The translations under genes were made by a program, and so were the position numbers. Positions 50,546-59,911 of a stretch of 64,000 bases of DNA are shown here, one piece after another (position 1 is the stretch's first letter; each line of letters begins with the position of its first letter). Location: assembly GCF_007489285.1 (NCBI RefSeq), contig NZ_VLIY01000001.1, forward strand, positions 434,001 through 498,000, written 5' to 3'. Origin of the DNA: Skermania sp. ID1734 (GTDB lineage: Bacteria > Actinomycetota > Actinomycetes > Mycobacteriales > Mycobacteriaceae). Below the pieces are notes generated by a model that searched no databases, had not been told where the DNA came from, and worked only from the letters and a program-made list of their open reading frames with translations.

Positions 50546-50577
50546 CGAAGTAGGGGTGTGACACCCGCCATACTTCG
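50546..50577. promoter_or_regulatory. Nested palindrome in the aldehyde dehydrogenase leader
   Basis: The outer arms CGAAGTA (50546-50552) and TACTTCG (50571-50577) pair perfectly, and inside them GGGTGT-G-ACACCC (50554-50566) is a second perfect palindrome. In the transcript this stem would end against the GAGGAG ribosome site. It may be an operator, for example for the AcoR/MimR-like regulator encoded nearby, or an mRNA structure that limits translation. Confidence 0.5.
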
Positions 50578-50595
50578 CCCGATTGACGGTGGCTA

Positions 50596-50616
50596 ACTGT
50601 CCGAGGTTCGGACAGT
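50596..50616. terminator. Inverted repeat at the end of the WS/DGAT gene
   Basis: Perfect 9-bp arms (ACTGTCCGA and TCGGACAGT) around a 3-base loop touch the acyltransferase stop codon (50616-50618) on the minus strand. It could end that transcript, though there is no U-tract, or serve as a second operator site for the aldehyde dehydrogenase gene. Confidence 0.45.
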
Positions 50617-52019
50617 CACTCCTTGCGCGCTGCCGTTGCCTCGGCCAGCTCCGCCAGTGCCGCGCCCGTGTCGGTAGCAAGGCGCTGCAAGTGCGGCAAC
50701 GTGTCCCGGCACCCGATGAAGCCGAAGTTGACGGTGTCGGCGTAGCTCTGCAGGGTGATGTTCAGCGCCATGCCGTGCATCGGAATGGACACCGGGTACG
50801 TCGCTTCGAGACGGCTGCCGTTCATGTACAGCGTCTCGGTCGGCCCGGGCACGTTGCTCACACACAGATTGAAGCTGTACGGCCACGGTGAGTCGACACC
50901 GGTGAAGGCGCTGGCCACCTGAATCCCCGCGGGTGCCATCAGCCCCGCGCTGTAGGCCAGGATCGCGTTGCGTGACAGCGTCTGCATTTCCGACTTCGAC
51001 GCCGTGGTCGCGGTCCGGATCCGCGCGAGCCGTTGGACCGGGTCGTCGATGTCGGTGCCGATCGGCACCAGGATCGCGCCGACGGCATTGCCGCCGCCTT
51101 CGTCGCCCTTCGCCCGCACGTTCACGGGCACGAACGCGACGAGCGGCTTGTCCGGCAGTTCGCCCATGTTGCCGAGGAACGTGCGCAGCCCGCCGCCGAT
51201 GATGGCCAGCGCCACGTCGTTCAGTGTCGCGCCGTGCGCGTGGGCAATCTCGGAAAGCTCTGCGCGCGAATACTGTTGGGTGGCAAAGCGGCGATTGCGG
51301 CTGATCCGGCTGTTGAGGATCGAGTGCGGCGCCTCCGCCGACCCGGTGAGGTTGTCACGGCCGAGTTGAGTATTGACCGCCGACTTGGTCAGATCGAACA
51401 CCGAACGCGTACCGTCCGCCAGGGTCTTCGCCAGGCCGCTGATACCGCCGCCCGAGCCACCATCGGCGTGTGACGACCCGCCTCGCTTGGGCGTTGGCAT
51501 GTTGAAGAACAGCGGGTTGTCACGACTGTCCGGGTCTGGGCTGAGGCTGCGGGCCAGGATCCGCATGCCCGAGTAACCGTCGACAAGCGCATGGTGGATC
51601 TTGACGTAGATCGCGAACCGGCCGCCCTCGAGCCCCTCGATCAGGTGCAGTTCCCAAGGCGGACGCGAGAAGTCGAGCTGGTTGCTGTGCAGCCGGGACA
51701 CGAGGATGCCCAGCTCGCGTTCGTCGCCCGGACTCGCCAGCGCCGACCTGCGCACGTGGTAGTCGAGATCGAATTTCTCGTCCACCACCCAGGACTGGAC
51801 GGGGCTGCGCAGCATCGACGGCTGGCTGAGCTTGCGGTTCCAGGGCGCGAAGACCTCACGGTCGCGGGCATCGTCGAGCATGCGCCGTAGGTAGTCCGGC
51901 GGCGCGTCCGCGGGCGGGGTGAACGGCAGGAGACCACCCACGTGCATCATCGTCTGCGGGGTCTCGCCGTAGAGAAACATCATGTCTTGCAGGCCCAGCC
52001 GCTGACGAGTCGCGCTCAT
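50616..52019 (-). CDS. Wax ester synthase/diacylglycerol acyltransferase (WS/DGAT)
   Basis: The 467-residue protein has the WS/DGAT active site KIHHALVDGYSGM (HHxxxDG), an N-terminal MMFLYGETPQTMMHVGG typical of the family, and a C-terminal SNVPGPTETLYMNGSRLEATYPVSIPMHGMALNITLQSY. These enzymes join fatty acyl-CoA to a long-chain alcohol or to diacylglycerol at the inner membrane or lipid-body surface. Mycobacteriales carry many paralogs. The linked alcohol dehydrogenase, aldehyde dehydrogenase and acyl-CoA ligase point to fatty alcohol and wax ester turnover. I start at the ATG at 52019, matching the conserved MSATRQRLG region. Confidence 0.9.
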   Translation of the reverse strand: MSATRQRLGLQDMMFLYGETPQTMMHVGGLLPFTPPADAPPDYLRRMLDDARDREVFAPWNRKLSQPSMLRSPVQSWVVDEKFDLDYHVRRSALASPGDERELGILVSRLHSNQLDFSRPPWELHLIEGLEGGRFAIYVKIHHALVDGYSGMRILARSLSPDPDSRDNPLFFNMPTPKRGGSSHADGGSGGGISGLAKTLADGTRSVFDLTKSAVNTQLGRDNLTGSAEAPHSILNSRISRNRRFATQQYSRAELSEIAHAHGATLNDVALAIIGGGLRTFLGNMGELPDKPLVAFVPVNVRAKGDEGGGNAVGAILVPIGTDIDDPVQRLARIRTATTASKSEMQTLSRNAILAYSAGLMAPAGIQVASAFTGVDSPWPYSFNLCVSNVPGPTETLYMNGSRLEATYPVSIPMHGMALNITLQSYADTVNFGFIGCRDTLPHLQRLATDTGAALAELAEATAARKE

Positions 52020-52038
52020 TGCTTCCCCTTGATGTAGT

Positions 52039-53712
52039 TCACCCATCGATGTCGAGCGCACGCATCCGCGCATACAGCGTGCTACGGCTGATCCCCAAAC
52101 TGGCCGCTGCATGCACCTTATTACCCGCGCACTGCTGCAGGGCGGCAATGATCGCCTCCCGCTCGGCCCGTTCGCGCCCGGCCAGCCGGGAGACGCGCGA
52201 AGAGACTTGGTAACGCTCGGGCAGGTCGGTCAGCTCAATGCGGTTACTCGAGCGCTGCTGCGCGGCACTGCGGAGCACCACGGCGAGTTCGCTGAGGTTG
52301 CCGGGCCAGTCGGACGCGCGCAGCGCTTCCAGTGCGCGCGGCGTCAGGCCCAGTCCCGGCGCGATGCCCTCGAGCATGCCGCGGGCGATATCGGCCAACT
52401 CGGCACCCCGCTGCCGTAGCGGGGGCAACTGCATCCGGGCCGGGCAGCGGGCGAGCACGGCCGCAACGGACGCCGAGACCTGTTCGACCGGGCCACTGGT
52501 CAGGATGACCCGCGGACCGTGCGGCACGGAAAGTAGTTCGGCCACAACAGGAATAGCGGTCTCCGGCAGTAATTGCACGTTCTCGACAGCGACCACCGCA
52601 GGATCGGTGGCCACCACCCGGCCCAACTCCGTGAGCCAGGCCGCCGATCCCTGCAGGGCGAGCGTAGCCGCGTCGAAGGTGACCGCATCGCCCACCAGGT
52701 CACGCATGGCGGTGGTTCGTCCCGACCCCGGCTCCCCACAAATCGCGACGTGCTGGTCACTGTCGCGCAACTGCTGCAGCTGGACACGAATACGCTCGCC
52801 GGGCGCCTCGGCGTGAGCAGACTTGCGCGGAATGGGTCGCATCCGGCGCTGCGGACGCAACAGGAAGAGCGCGCCACCGTCGGTCCCGGCCACCGGGTCT
52901 GCCTGAACCTGCGCGATGTTGCCGGACGACAGTCGCAGTTGCACAGTTCGCGACTGATCCGGACGCAGGTCCGCAATCAAAGCGCGCAGCGCAGCGTGGT
53001 CGGAACCGTCGAGCAGATCGAGCGCCACCTTGTTGCTCAGCAAAATGTCTTCACCGATCGCCGTCACCGCCAGATTGCGTTGCGGCGACACCCGCTGGAA
53101 GGCGTCGACGAGACGCCGCTGCGACATCCGCGAACCTTCGAGCAACCGGCGCTCGATGTCGGCGGCCGCCCGCGCCAGAAACGGCGCAAAAAGCGGATTC
53201 GCTTGTGCCGCAGCTGCGGTCATATCAAGAATGCCCTCGACGCGGCGGGTCACCGGGTGAATGATCGGCTGGCCGTAACAACTGAGCCCCTTGAACCGCT
53301 CCAGGAAATGCTCCTCGCCGTTGACGACGATCGCCTGCCTGGTTTCCAGCGGTGTGCCCAACGCGTTGGTGCCGACTCTGTCCTCTCCGAGTGACGACCC
53401 GACCACGGCGCCGAGCCTTTCGAGTCGCCGTTCCAGTGCCGGAGTGTCGAACACCTGCCCGACGAGGCGGCCCTCGTTATCCGCGAGCAGCACGCACACG
53501 CCGGTTCCGGTGATCTGCAGCCTGATCTCGTCGAGAACCGGCCGGGCGGCACGCAGCAGCGGATCGGCCGCGTCGAGTTCGATGACCGGGTTGGTGTCTG
53601 GCTTATCGCCCGGATCGACCCCGCTGAGCGCGGACCGCTTCCAGGACAGCGCGATTTCCGGCCGGGCCGGTATCTGCCCGCCGAAGTCGACACTGCCGGC
53701 CATCGCACTCAC
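52039..53712 (-). CDS. AcoR/MimR-like activator: GAF, degenerate AAA+ and Fis helix-turn-helix
   Basis: The 557-residue protein has an N-terminal sensor region with a GAF-like segment (about residues 60-190; LETRQAIVVNGEEHFLERFKG), a AAA+ part with Walker A GEPGSGRTT, an RQRGAELADIARGML region, and a C-terminal Fis-type helix-turn-helix (GNKVHAAASLGISRSTLYARMR). The sigma-54 contact loop GAFTGA is missing, as expected in actinobacteria, which lack sigma-54. Relatives regulate acetoin, propane or alcohol oxidation genes. Its likely targets are the adjacent aldehyde/alcohol dehydrogenase genes. The GTG at 53712 has AGGA seven bases before it; an ATG at 53703 is the alternative. It lies 3 bases after the acyl-CoA ligase stop. 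Confidence 0.85.
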   Translation of the reverse strand: MSAMAGSVDFGGQIPARPEIALSWKRSALSGVDPGDKPDTNPVIELDAADPLLRAARPVLDEIRLQITGTGVCVLLADNEGRLVGQVFDTPALERRLERLGAVVGSSLGEDRVGTNALGTPLETRQAIVVNGEEHFLERFKGLSCYGQPIIHPVTRRVEGILDMTAAAAQANPLFAPFLARAAADIERRLLEGSRMSQRRLVDAFQRVSPQRNLAVTAIGEDILLSNKVALDLLDGSDHAALRALIADLRPDQSRTVQLRLSSGNIAQVQADPVAGTDGGALFLLRPQRRMRPIPRKSAHAEAPGERIRVQLQQLRDSDQHVAICGEPGSGRTTAMRDLVGDAVTFDAATLALQGSAAWLTELGRVVATDPAVVAVENVQLLPETAIPVVAELLSVPHGPRVILTSGPVEQVSASVAAVLARCPARMQLPPLRQRGAELADIARGMLEGIAPGLGLTPRALEALRASDWPGNLSELAVVLRSAAQQRSSNRIELTDLPERYQVSSRVSRLAGRERAEREAIIAALQQCAGNKVHAAASLGISRSTLYARMRALDIDG

Positions 53713-53715
53713 CGA

Positions 53716-55353
53716 CTAATCCTGCTGGATCAACTCGATCGAGCGCTCCCGCATCTCTACCTTGCGGACCTTCCCGGTGACCGTCATGGGGAACTCCTCC
53801 ACCACGTGCACGTACCGGGGAATCTTGAAGTGCGCGAGCTTGCCCGCACAGAACTCACGCACCGCGGCGGTATCCAAAGGTGTTGCGCCCTCCCGCATTC
53901 GGATCCACGCCATGAGTTCCTCGCCGTACTTGGCGTCCGGAACGCCGATAACCTGGGCGTCGAGAATGTCGGGATGGGTGTAGAGGAACTCCTCGATCTC
54001 GCGCGGGTAGATGTTCTCGCCGCCCCTGATCACCATGTCCTTGATGCGTCCGGTGATCGCGATGTAGCCGTCGTCGTCCATCGTCCCGATGTCACCGGTG
54101 TGCATCCACCGCGCCTTGTCGATCGCTTCGGCCGTTTTTTCCGGCTGCTCCCAGTAGCCGAGCATCACCGAATACCCACGCGTGCACACCTCCCCCGGCT
54201 CGCCGCGCGGAACCGTCAAACCCGTTGCCGGATCCACGATCTTGATCTCCAGGTGCGGCCCGACCCGACCGACGGTGGCGGTGCGCTGATCGATCGTGTC
54301 GTCGGCGCGGGTCTGGGTGGACACCGGCGAGGTCTCCGTCATGCCGTAACAGATGGTCACCTCCGACATGCCCATCCGCTCGATGACCTGCTTCATGACC
54401 TCGACCGGGCACGGCGAGCCGGCCATGATGCCGGTTCGCAGGCTCGACAGGTCGTAGGACTCGAAGTCCGGCTCGGCGAGTTCGGCGATGAACATCGTCG
54501 GCACGCCGTATAGCGACGTGCAGCGCTCGGCCTGCACGGCCGTCAGCGTGGCCTTCGGTTCGAACGACGGCGCCGGAATGACCATCGCCGCGCCGTGGCT
54601 GGTGCAGGCCAGGTTGCCCATGACCATGCCGAAGCAGTGGTAGAAGGGCACCGGAATGCAGACTCGATCCTGCTCGGTGTAGCCGCAGATTTCACCGACG
54701 AAGTAGCCGTTGTTGAGAATGTTGTGATGGCTGAGGGTGGCGCCTTTGGGGAATCCGGTTGTGCCCGAGGTGTATTGAATGTTGATCGGGTCGTCGGTGG
54801 ACAGCTCGCGCTGCGCCGCGGACAGCACCTCCGGCTCGCCGGCCCGCCCGGTTTCCAACAGGGCCGACCACTCAGGGCTGCCGAGCAGCAGGACGTGCTC
54901 GAGTTGCGGACAGCTGCCGCGAACCTCGGCGATCATGGCGGCGTAGTCGGAGGTCTTGAACCGCGGCGCCGCCACGATCGCTCGAATGCCGGCTTGTTGC
55001 AGCACGTATTGCAACTCGTGCGAGCGATAGGCGGGATTGATGTTCACCAGGATCACGCCGATCTTCGCGGTCGCGTACTGGACGATGACCCACTCGGCGC
55101 AGTTCGGCGCCCAGATCCCCACGCGGTCGCCCTTGCGCAGTCCCAAGTCGAGCATTCCCAGCGCTGCCGCGTCGACCTCGGCGGCCAGTTCCTGGTATGT
55201 CCAGCGCTTGCCGGCGGCCATGTCGACGAGCGCGTCGCGGTCGCCGAAGCTCCCCACCGCGCGATCGAAGTTGTCACCGATGGTGTCCCCGAGCAGCGGC
55301 GTCGGCCACGCGCCCGAAGCATAGGCGGGCGGCCCCGACTTCGCGGTGGTCAT
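53716..55353 (-). CDS. Fatty acyl-CoA ligase (FadD)
   Basis: The 545-residue AMP-forming ligase has the P-loop [67 protein letters not shown] and the C-terminal catalytic Lys in [12 protein letters not shown]. It activates a carboxylic acid to its CoA ester with ATP. It could activate acids from the neighbouring aldehyde dehydrogenase. The M. tuberculosis leucine locus also contains a ligase (fadD35), but orthology is unproven here. I start at the ATG at 55353, which follows AAGGAG; an upstream in-frame ATG lacks that. Confidence 0.9.
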   Translation of the reverse strand: MTTAKSGPPAYASGAWPTPLLGDTIGDNFDRAVGSFGDRDALVDMAAGKRWTYQELAAEVDAAALGMLDLGLRKGDRVGIWAPNCAEWVIVQYATAKIGVILVNINPAYRSHELQYVLQQAGIRAIVAAPRFKTSDYAAMIAEVRGSCPQLEHVLLLGSPEWSALLETGRAGEPEVLSAAQRELSTDDPINIQYTSGTTGFPKGATLSHHNILNNGYFVGEICGYTEQDRVCIPVPFYHCFGMVMGNLACTSHGAAMVIPAPSFEPKATLTAVQAERCTSLYGVPTMFIAELAEPDFESYDLSSLRTGIMAGSPCPVEVMKQVIERMGMSEVTICYGMTETSPVSTQTRADDTIDQRTATVGRVGPHLEIKIVDPATGLTVPRGEPGEVCTRGYSVMLGYWEQPEKTAEAIDKARWMHTGDIGTMDDDGYIAITGRIKDMVIRGGENIYPREIEEFLYTHPDILDAQVIGVPDAKYGEELMAWIRMREGATPLDTAAVREFCAGKLAHFKIPRYVHVVEEFPMTVTGKVRKVEMRERSIELIQQD

Positions 55354-55416
55354 AACAGCTCCTTCCGCTGGCATAAACGTCTGCCGCCGACCATAGTGAT
55401 TGGGCTCACCAACCGG

Positions 55417-56907
55417 CTACCCCCGGATAGGGGTGGCAAAAAGCACCGCGGCGCGCTCGGCCAGCATGATCGCGGTGGCATGCGGTCCGCGACTGAGCGG
55501 CACCGGCACGATGGACAGATCGGCAATCCCAAGACCGCTCACGCCGTGAACCCAACACCGCTCGTCCACAACAGCATTCGGGTCGCTCGCGGGGCCCATG
55601 CTGCAGGTCCCGGTCAGATGCTGAGCAGTACCGAGGTGCGCGGCGACGAACCCGTCGTCGCCGACAGCGCGGTGCTCCTCGATGACGCCGCGCTCCTTCA
55701 GTCCGTCGAGTAGGTCTGCAGCCAAACGCATGCCGTCGCGCAGTCCCGAGCGGTCGCTACCCTCGGTCAAATACCGGTGCTCGATCCGTAGCCCGCCACG
55801 TTCGTCGAGCCACATTCGTCCGCGCGATTCCGGCCGCATCAGCGCGACACCGAGATAAGGCTCGGCGCCGGCGCCGGGTATCAAATGCGAAAGCGGATGC
55901 GTGTACGCCCGTATTTCCAGCGCTCCGTGATGCAACGCAACCTGGACGGCGACGGCATCGAGCTGTGGCGCTCCGGTGGCGGTGTAGCGGTAGGGCACAG
56001 CGGTTTCCGGGTGGTCCGCGAATGACGCGCCGACACCCGGCCGGTCGCACACCACCGGAATTCCCGCCCGGCGAATGTCATCGGCCGGGCCCACGCCGGA
56101 CCGCAGCAGCAACTCGGCGGAGCCGATCGCGCCGGCCGCAAGCACGACGGTCTGCGCGGGCAAGACGCGCGTCGCCACACCCGCGGCGATCTCGACGCCG
56201 ATCACAGTGCCACGATCGAACACCACCCGATGCGCCGCGGCCCCAGCAAGAACGGTGAGGTTGGACGGCCGACGCCGGAGATAGGCCATCGCGGCATTGA
56301 CCCGCACCCCGTCGTCGACGTTCAACGGAACCAAGCCGACCCCGTCTCCGGTCGAGTCATTCAGGTCGGCCACGTCGGCGAAGCCGCGCTCGATGGCCAC
56401 CGCACGGAACTCGGAACTGACCCGGGTGAGATCGGCCGGCCTCGTTCGCTGCACCGGCATGGGACCGCCACCGCCGTGCACCGGTCCGTCGAAATCGCGG
56501 TCGCTTTCGCTGGCCCGGAAGTACGGCAGCACCGAGTCGTAGGACCACAGCGGACTGCCCGCGATCCGGCTCAGCTCGGCGAAGTCGCTCGGTAGGGCGC
56601 GCACGAAATAACAGCCGTTGATCGCGCCCGATCCGCCGACGACGCGGCCGCGCACCAATGCTGCGCTGCGGCCCGGACTGAGCTCGGTGGCGAACGTCTG
56701 AACCCAGCGACTGCCAGGGTCGGCCGGCATCCGATACGCGTCCCGGATACTGGACGGCCAATCCCATTTCTCGAGATAGCTGGCACCTGCCTCGATCAGT
56801 GTCACCGAGCGTGCCGGATCCTGCGCCAGCCGTGCGGCCAGCACGCTGCCGCAGCTGCCGCCACCGACCACCACCACGTCGGCGGCTGAACCAGCGTGGC
56901 GATTCAA
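55417..56907 (-). CDS. mftG: Mycofactocin-linked GMC oxidoreductase MftG
   Basis: The product (about 496 residues) is a GMC flavoprotein: [16 protein letters not shown] for [24 protein letters not shown], and a C-terminal [38 protein letters not shown] with a final AIMLAERAA. MftG is associated with mycofactocin clusters and has been linked to re-oxidation of reduced mycofactocin toward the respiratory chain. The best start is TTG at 56907, whose TTGA overlaps the mftF stop and implies coupling; a GTG at 56928 is possible. It is the last mft gene. Confidence 0.9.
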   Translation of the reverse strand: MNRHAGSAADVVVVGGGSCGSVLAARLAQDPARSVTLIEAGASYLEKWDWPSSIRDAYRMPADPGSRWVQTFATELSPGRSAALVRGRVVGGSGAINGCYFVRALPSDFAELSRIAGSPLWSYDSVLPYFRASESDRDFDGPVHGGGGPMPVQRTRPADLTRVSSEFRAVAIERGFADVADLNDSTGDGVGLVPLNVDDGVRVNAAMAYLRRRPSNLTVLAGAAAHRVVFDRGTVIGVEIAAGVATRVLPAQTVVLAAGAIGSAELLLRSGVGPADDIRRAGIPVVCDRPGVGASFADHPETAVPYRYTATGAPQLDAVAVQVALHHGALEIRAYTHPLSHLIPGAGAEPYLGVALMRPESRGRMWLDERGGLRIEHRYLTEGSDRSGLRDGMRLAADLLDGLKERGVIEEHRAVGDDGFVAAHLGTAQHLTGTCSMGPASDPNAVVDERCWVHGVSGLGIADLSIVPVPLSRGPHATAIMLAERAAVLFATPIRG

Positions 56908-58301
56908 CTCGAAAAGGTTGGCTTCAACGCCTCGACGCTGCGCGCCCGCAGCGCGCCCTGCCACAGCCCGGCACCGTAGGCCGCGTCGTCGAGCCGCTTG
57001 AACGCGACGTAACGCACCGGATCGAGACCTCCGGCCTCACGGTGCTTGACCCAATCGGCGGCGCCTTCGGCCAACGCCATCGCGATCGCGATCTTCCTGA
57101 TGCGTTGGGAAAAAATGATGGCCAACAACGTGATTGGCCAATAGTGCCGGAACATCGCGGAGGCGAGTTGCCAGAGTCCGGCGGCGAAGCCGCGGGCCAC
57201 ATAGATGGCCGCGACCCGGGTCGGCTGATCGAGTTCGGCGAAGACGCGCCGCATCCGCAGGACCGCGATGGCCACGGTCACCATCGAGCCGAGGAGCCCG
57301 AGCCGCGACAGCGTCGCGAGCAGCACGGCCGCGGCGACTGTCCACGGCGAGATGGACAGTGGCGCGACCTGGCCGGGATGCCGGGCGGCCAACGGCGCCG
57401 CTCCGGTTCCGTAGAACATCTTTCGGCCGAACCACTTGCCGAAGGAGACGCGGTGGTCGTGCGCAACGCGCGCGGCGGGCTCGTACCGCAACCGCCAGCC
57501 CGACTGCTCGAGCCGCCAGCACAGGTCGACGTCCTCGGCGACCTCCATGGTCTCGTCGAAGCCGCCCTCATCGAGCAGCGCCGAGCGCCGGACCAGCATC
57601 GCGGCACTGGGCACGTAGGACACGGTGCCGCGCGCATGGACCGCCGCCTCGCGCCGGCCCAGATCGAGCGAGGACCGGCTGTGCTCGTAACGGGCCACCT
57701 GGTTCGATTCCGCGTCGAGCGCAACTATGCGCGGCGCCACCAGCGCGACGGAGGGATCGCTGAAGTGGCCGAGCATCACCTCGAGCCAGCCGGCCTTGGG
57801 GACGACGTCGGAGTCCAGAAAGGCCACGAATTCCGTCGTGGCGGCGCGTAATCCGGTATTGCGCGCGGCCGCAGGTCCACGCGGCACCTCATGCCGCAAC
57901 ACCGTCACCTTGCAGCGGCTTTCCGCGCACGGCGGCGGCGCGTACGGAATATCGGAACCATCGTCGATAACGATGACGGAGTGCCCGCGCAGGGCCGCGA
58001 GCAGTCGTGTCATGCCTTCGGCGTTATTGCGCAGCGGGACGATGACCGTCACGTCATCGGTCGACGGCAACAACTTCGGCCGCGGGTTGGCTACCCCGGA
58101 GTCCAGCAGCCGACGGGCCACCACCGCCGTCTTCGGGTCGGTGACCTCGAGAAATCCATCGCCGATCATTTCGGCCGCCGCGGGCGCCAGTTTGAGCATC
58201 CGCGTTGGCGAGCCGCCGATCAGTACGCGTCCCCCGGAATACGTTCGAACGCTCGGATCGATTCGAACCCCGAATCCATCGGGGAGTCGACCTTGGCGCA
58301 T
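56904..58301 (-). CDS. mftF: Mycofactocin glycosyltransferase MftF
   Basis: The 465-residue protein has an N-terminal mft-specific part (about 1-85), a GT-A family 2 catalytic domain with [21 protein letters not shown] and FLDSDVVP (DxD metal site) and [19 protein letters not shown], then hydrophobic segments near residues 320-350 and 385-400 that suggest membrane association. MftF adds beta-1,4-glucose units to premycofactocin. Its ATG overlaps by one base the stop of a possible 25-codon frame in the 104-base gap after mftE. Confidence 0.93.
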   Translation of the reverse strand: MRQGRLPDGFGVRIDPSVRTYSGGRVLIGGSPTRMLKLAPAAAEMIGDGFLEVTDPKTAVVARRLLDSGVANPRPKLLPSTDDVTVIVPLRNNAEGMTRLLAALRGHSVIVIDDGSDIPYAPPPCAESRCKVTVLRHEVPRGPAAARNTGLRAATTEFVAFLDSDVVPKAGWLEVMLGHFSDPSVALVAPRIVALDAESNQVARYEHSRSSLDLGRREAAVHARGTVSYVPSAAMLVRRSALLDEGGFDETMEVAEDVDLCWRLEQSGWRLRYEPAARVAHDHRVSFGKWFGRKMFYGTGAAPLAARHPGQVAPLSISPWTVAAAVLLATLSRLGLLGSMVTVAIAVLRMRRVFAELDQPTRVAAIYVARGFAAGLWQLASAMFRHYWPITLLAIIFSQRIRKIAIAMALAEGAADWVKHREAGGLDPVRYVAFKRLDDAAYGAGLWQGALRARSVEALKPTFSS

Positions 58302-58378
58302 CAGGCGACGATAGTCGAGCTTTTGCAGTTATAGAAACCTGGTGCGAGTTGGTGGGAAAGATACACAAACTCCTCCAT
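58301..58378 (-). CDS. Possible small ORF (25 aa) coupled to mftF
   Basis: In the 104-base gap between mftE and mftF an ATG at 58378, preceded by GGGAG, opens a 25-codon frame beginning [10 protein letters not shown] and containing one Cys. Its TGA overlaps the mftF ATG (TGATG), an arrangement that would couple translation. It is too short to judge by composition and could be chance. Confidence 0.25.
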   Translation of the reverse strand: MEEFVYLSHQLAPGFYNCKSSTIVA

Positions 58379-58405
58379 CGCCACTCCCGTGCCATTTCGG
58401 TTCGC

Positions 58406-59089
58406 TTACGAAAGCAAACCGTTTGTACCGACATTCCATCGGTCCAGCCGCCCCCGTGCGTTGGCGATCAACATATCGAATATCTGCGCTCCCGCGGTCG
58501 GGTTTGCCCGAACCGGATCTCCGAGGACACCGTTGCGGGAAATGGCGCCCACTCCGCTGGCACGCAATCGCGGCAGTAACCCGGCGATCGGTTCGGTCAC
58601 CCCCACCTCGGCCCGATCCATCCGCACCCGATCCGGTGCAAGGTGCAACATGAGCGAAGTCTCGGTGTACCCGGCATGCGCGTCACCGTCGGCGACCGCG
58701 CACGGCAGCCACGCGCAATCGCGGCCCTCCCAACGCAACAAAGCGATCGCTTCAGCGAGCGCCGCCGCGTTTCCGCCATGGCCGTTGACGAAGACCGCCC
58801 GGCGCGCCCATCGAAACGCCGACCGGCCGTATTCGACGATGAGGTTCGTCAGTGCCGCTTGACCGATCGAGATGGTGCCGTTGAATCCCTCGTGCTCGCC
58901 GCTGGACCCGTAAGCAATGGCCGGGGCGAGTTCGGTGTCGGGCAGCGCGGCCGCGACCGCTGAGGCAATGACGGTATCGGTATCGAGCGGCAAATGCGGG
59001 CCGTGCTGTTCCAGCGACCCGACCGGCACGGCGAGCGTGTATGCAGCCGACGGTATTTCGGGCCATACCCGCCCGGCCAAATCGCTCAC
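58406..59089 (-). CDS. mftE: Mycofactocin precursor peptide peptidase MftE
   Basis: The 227-residue creatininase-family metallopeptidase keeps the metal-site motifs VGSLEQHGPHLPLDTDT, SGEHEGF and VFVNGHGGN. MftE cuts the MftC-modified C-terminal dipeptide from MftA, releasing the Val-Tyr derived core (AHDP). Its ATGA overlaps the stop of the SDR gene upstream. Confidence 0.94.
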   Translation of the reverse strand: MSDLAGRVWPEIPSAAYTLAVPVGSLEQHGPHLPLDTDTVIASAVAAALPDTELAPAIAYGSSGEHEGFNGTISIGQAALTNLIVEYGRSAFRWARRAVFVNGHGGNAAALAEAIALLRWEGRDCAWLPCAVADGDAHAGYTETSLMLHLAPDRVRMDRAEVGVTEPIAGLLPRLRASGVGAISRNGVLGDPVRANPTAGAQIFDMLIANARGRLDRWNVGTNGLLS

Positions 59090-59898
59090 ACTTTTGACGC
59101 GCCCATATCGATGGTCAATTGGGTACCGGTGACAGTGCGCGCGGCATCGCTGGCGAGATAGAGCACCGCTTCGGAAATATCGTCCGGGTCCGCCAACGGA
59201 TAGTCCGTGAGAATCGAGGCGAAACTCGGCAGGTATTGCGGAAACGTCGAAAAGACCTTTAATGCACTCGGATCGGTACCCATCGGCGTATTGACGCCAT
59301 AGGGGTGAATCGAGTTCACCCGGATCTTGTACTGGCCCAATTCGATTGCCGCACTCTTGGTCAGGCCGACGAGCCCGTGCTTGGCCGCCGAATAATGTGA
59401 CTGCACCGGCATGGATTTAACGCCGGCCAGCGAACTGACCACGATGATCGACCCACCGTTGCCGGCCTCGATCATGGCCGGAATAGCGGCCTTCAAGGTT
59501 TTGAAAACGCCGGTGAGGTTGACATCGATCAGCGTGGACCACTGGTCGTCGCTCATTTCCCACAAGCGATTCCAGTTACAGATCGCCGCGTTGGCCACCA
59601 CGACGTCGAGCCTGCCGAACTGTTCGATCCCGCGGCGCACCACCTCCGTCAATGCGGCGCTGTCGCGCACGTCGGCGACCTCGAGCAGCGCCTTGCGGCC
59701 CTGGTCCTCGACCAACTGCGCGGTAGTGGCCAGGTCGTCGGGCGTGGGTGCTGCATAGGTGTTGTCGGACGTCACCTCGGCGCAGATGTCCACGCCGATG
59801 ATGTCGGCGCCTTCCCGCGCCATCCGCACCGCGTGGTTGCGCCCCTGCCCGCGCGCGACGCCGGTGATGAACGCGACGCGACCATCGAGTATGCCCAT
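59086..59898 (-). CDS. Mycofactocin-coupled short-chain dehydrogenase
   Basis: The 270-residue SDR has the nucleotide motif TGVARGQGRNHAVRMA, catalytic Ser with SHYSAAKHG (YxxxK), and a characteristic insertion after the first beta-strands (VDICAEVTSDNTYAAPTPDDL). That insertion marks SDRs found almost only in mycofactocin genomes, thought to hold NAD so tightly that mycofactocin must re-oxidise it. The alcohol substrate is unknown. It is embedded between mftD (13 bases) and mftE (4-base overlap). The ATG at 59898 fits the conserved MGILDGRVAFITG start. Confidence 0.92.
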   Translation of the reverse strand: MGILDGRVAFITGVARGQGRNHAVRMAREGADIIGVDICAEVTSDNTYAAPTPDDLATTAQLVEDQGRKALLEVADVRDSAALTEVVRRGIEQFGRLDVVVANAAICNWNRLWEMSDDQWSTLIDVNLTGVFKTLKAAIPAMIEAGNGGSIIVVSSLAGVKSMPVQSHYSAAKHGLVGLTKSAAIELGQYKIRVNSIHPYGVNTPMGTDPSALKVFSTFPQYLPSFASILTDYPLADPDDISEAVLYLASDAARTVTGTQLTIDMGASKV

Positions 59899-59911
59899 GT
59901 AGCCAGCCTTC

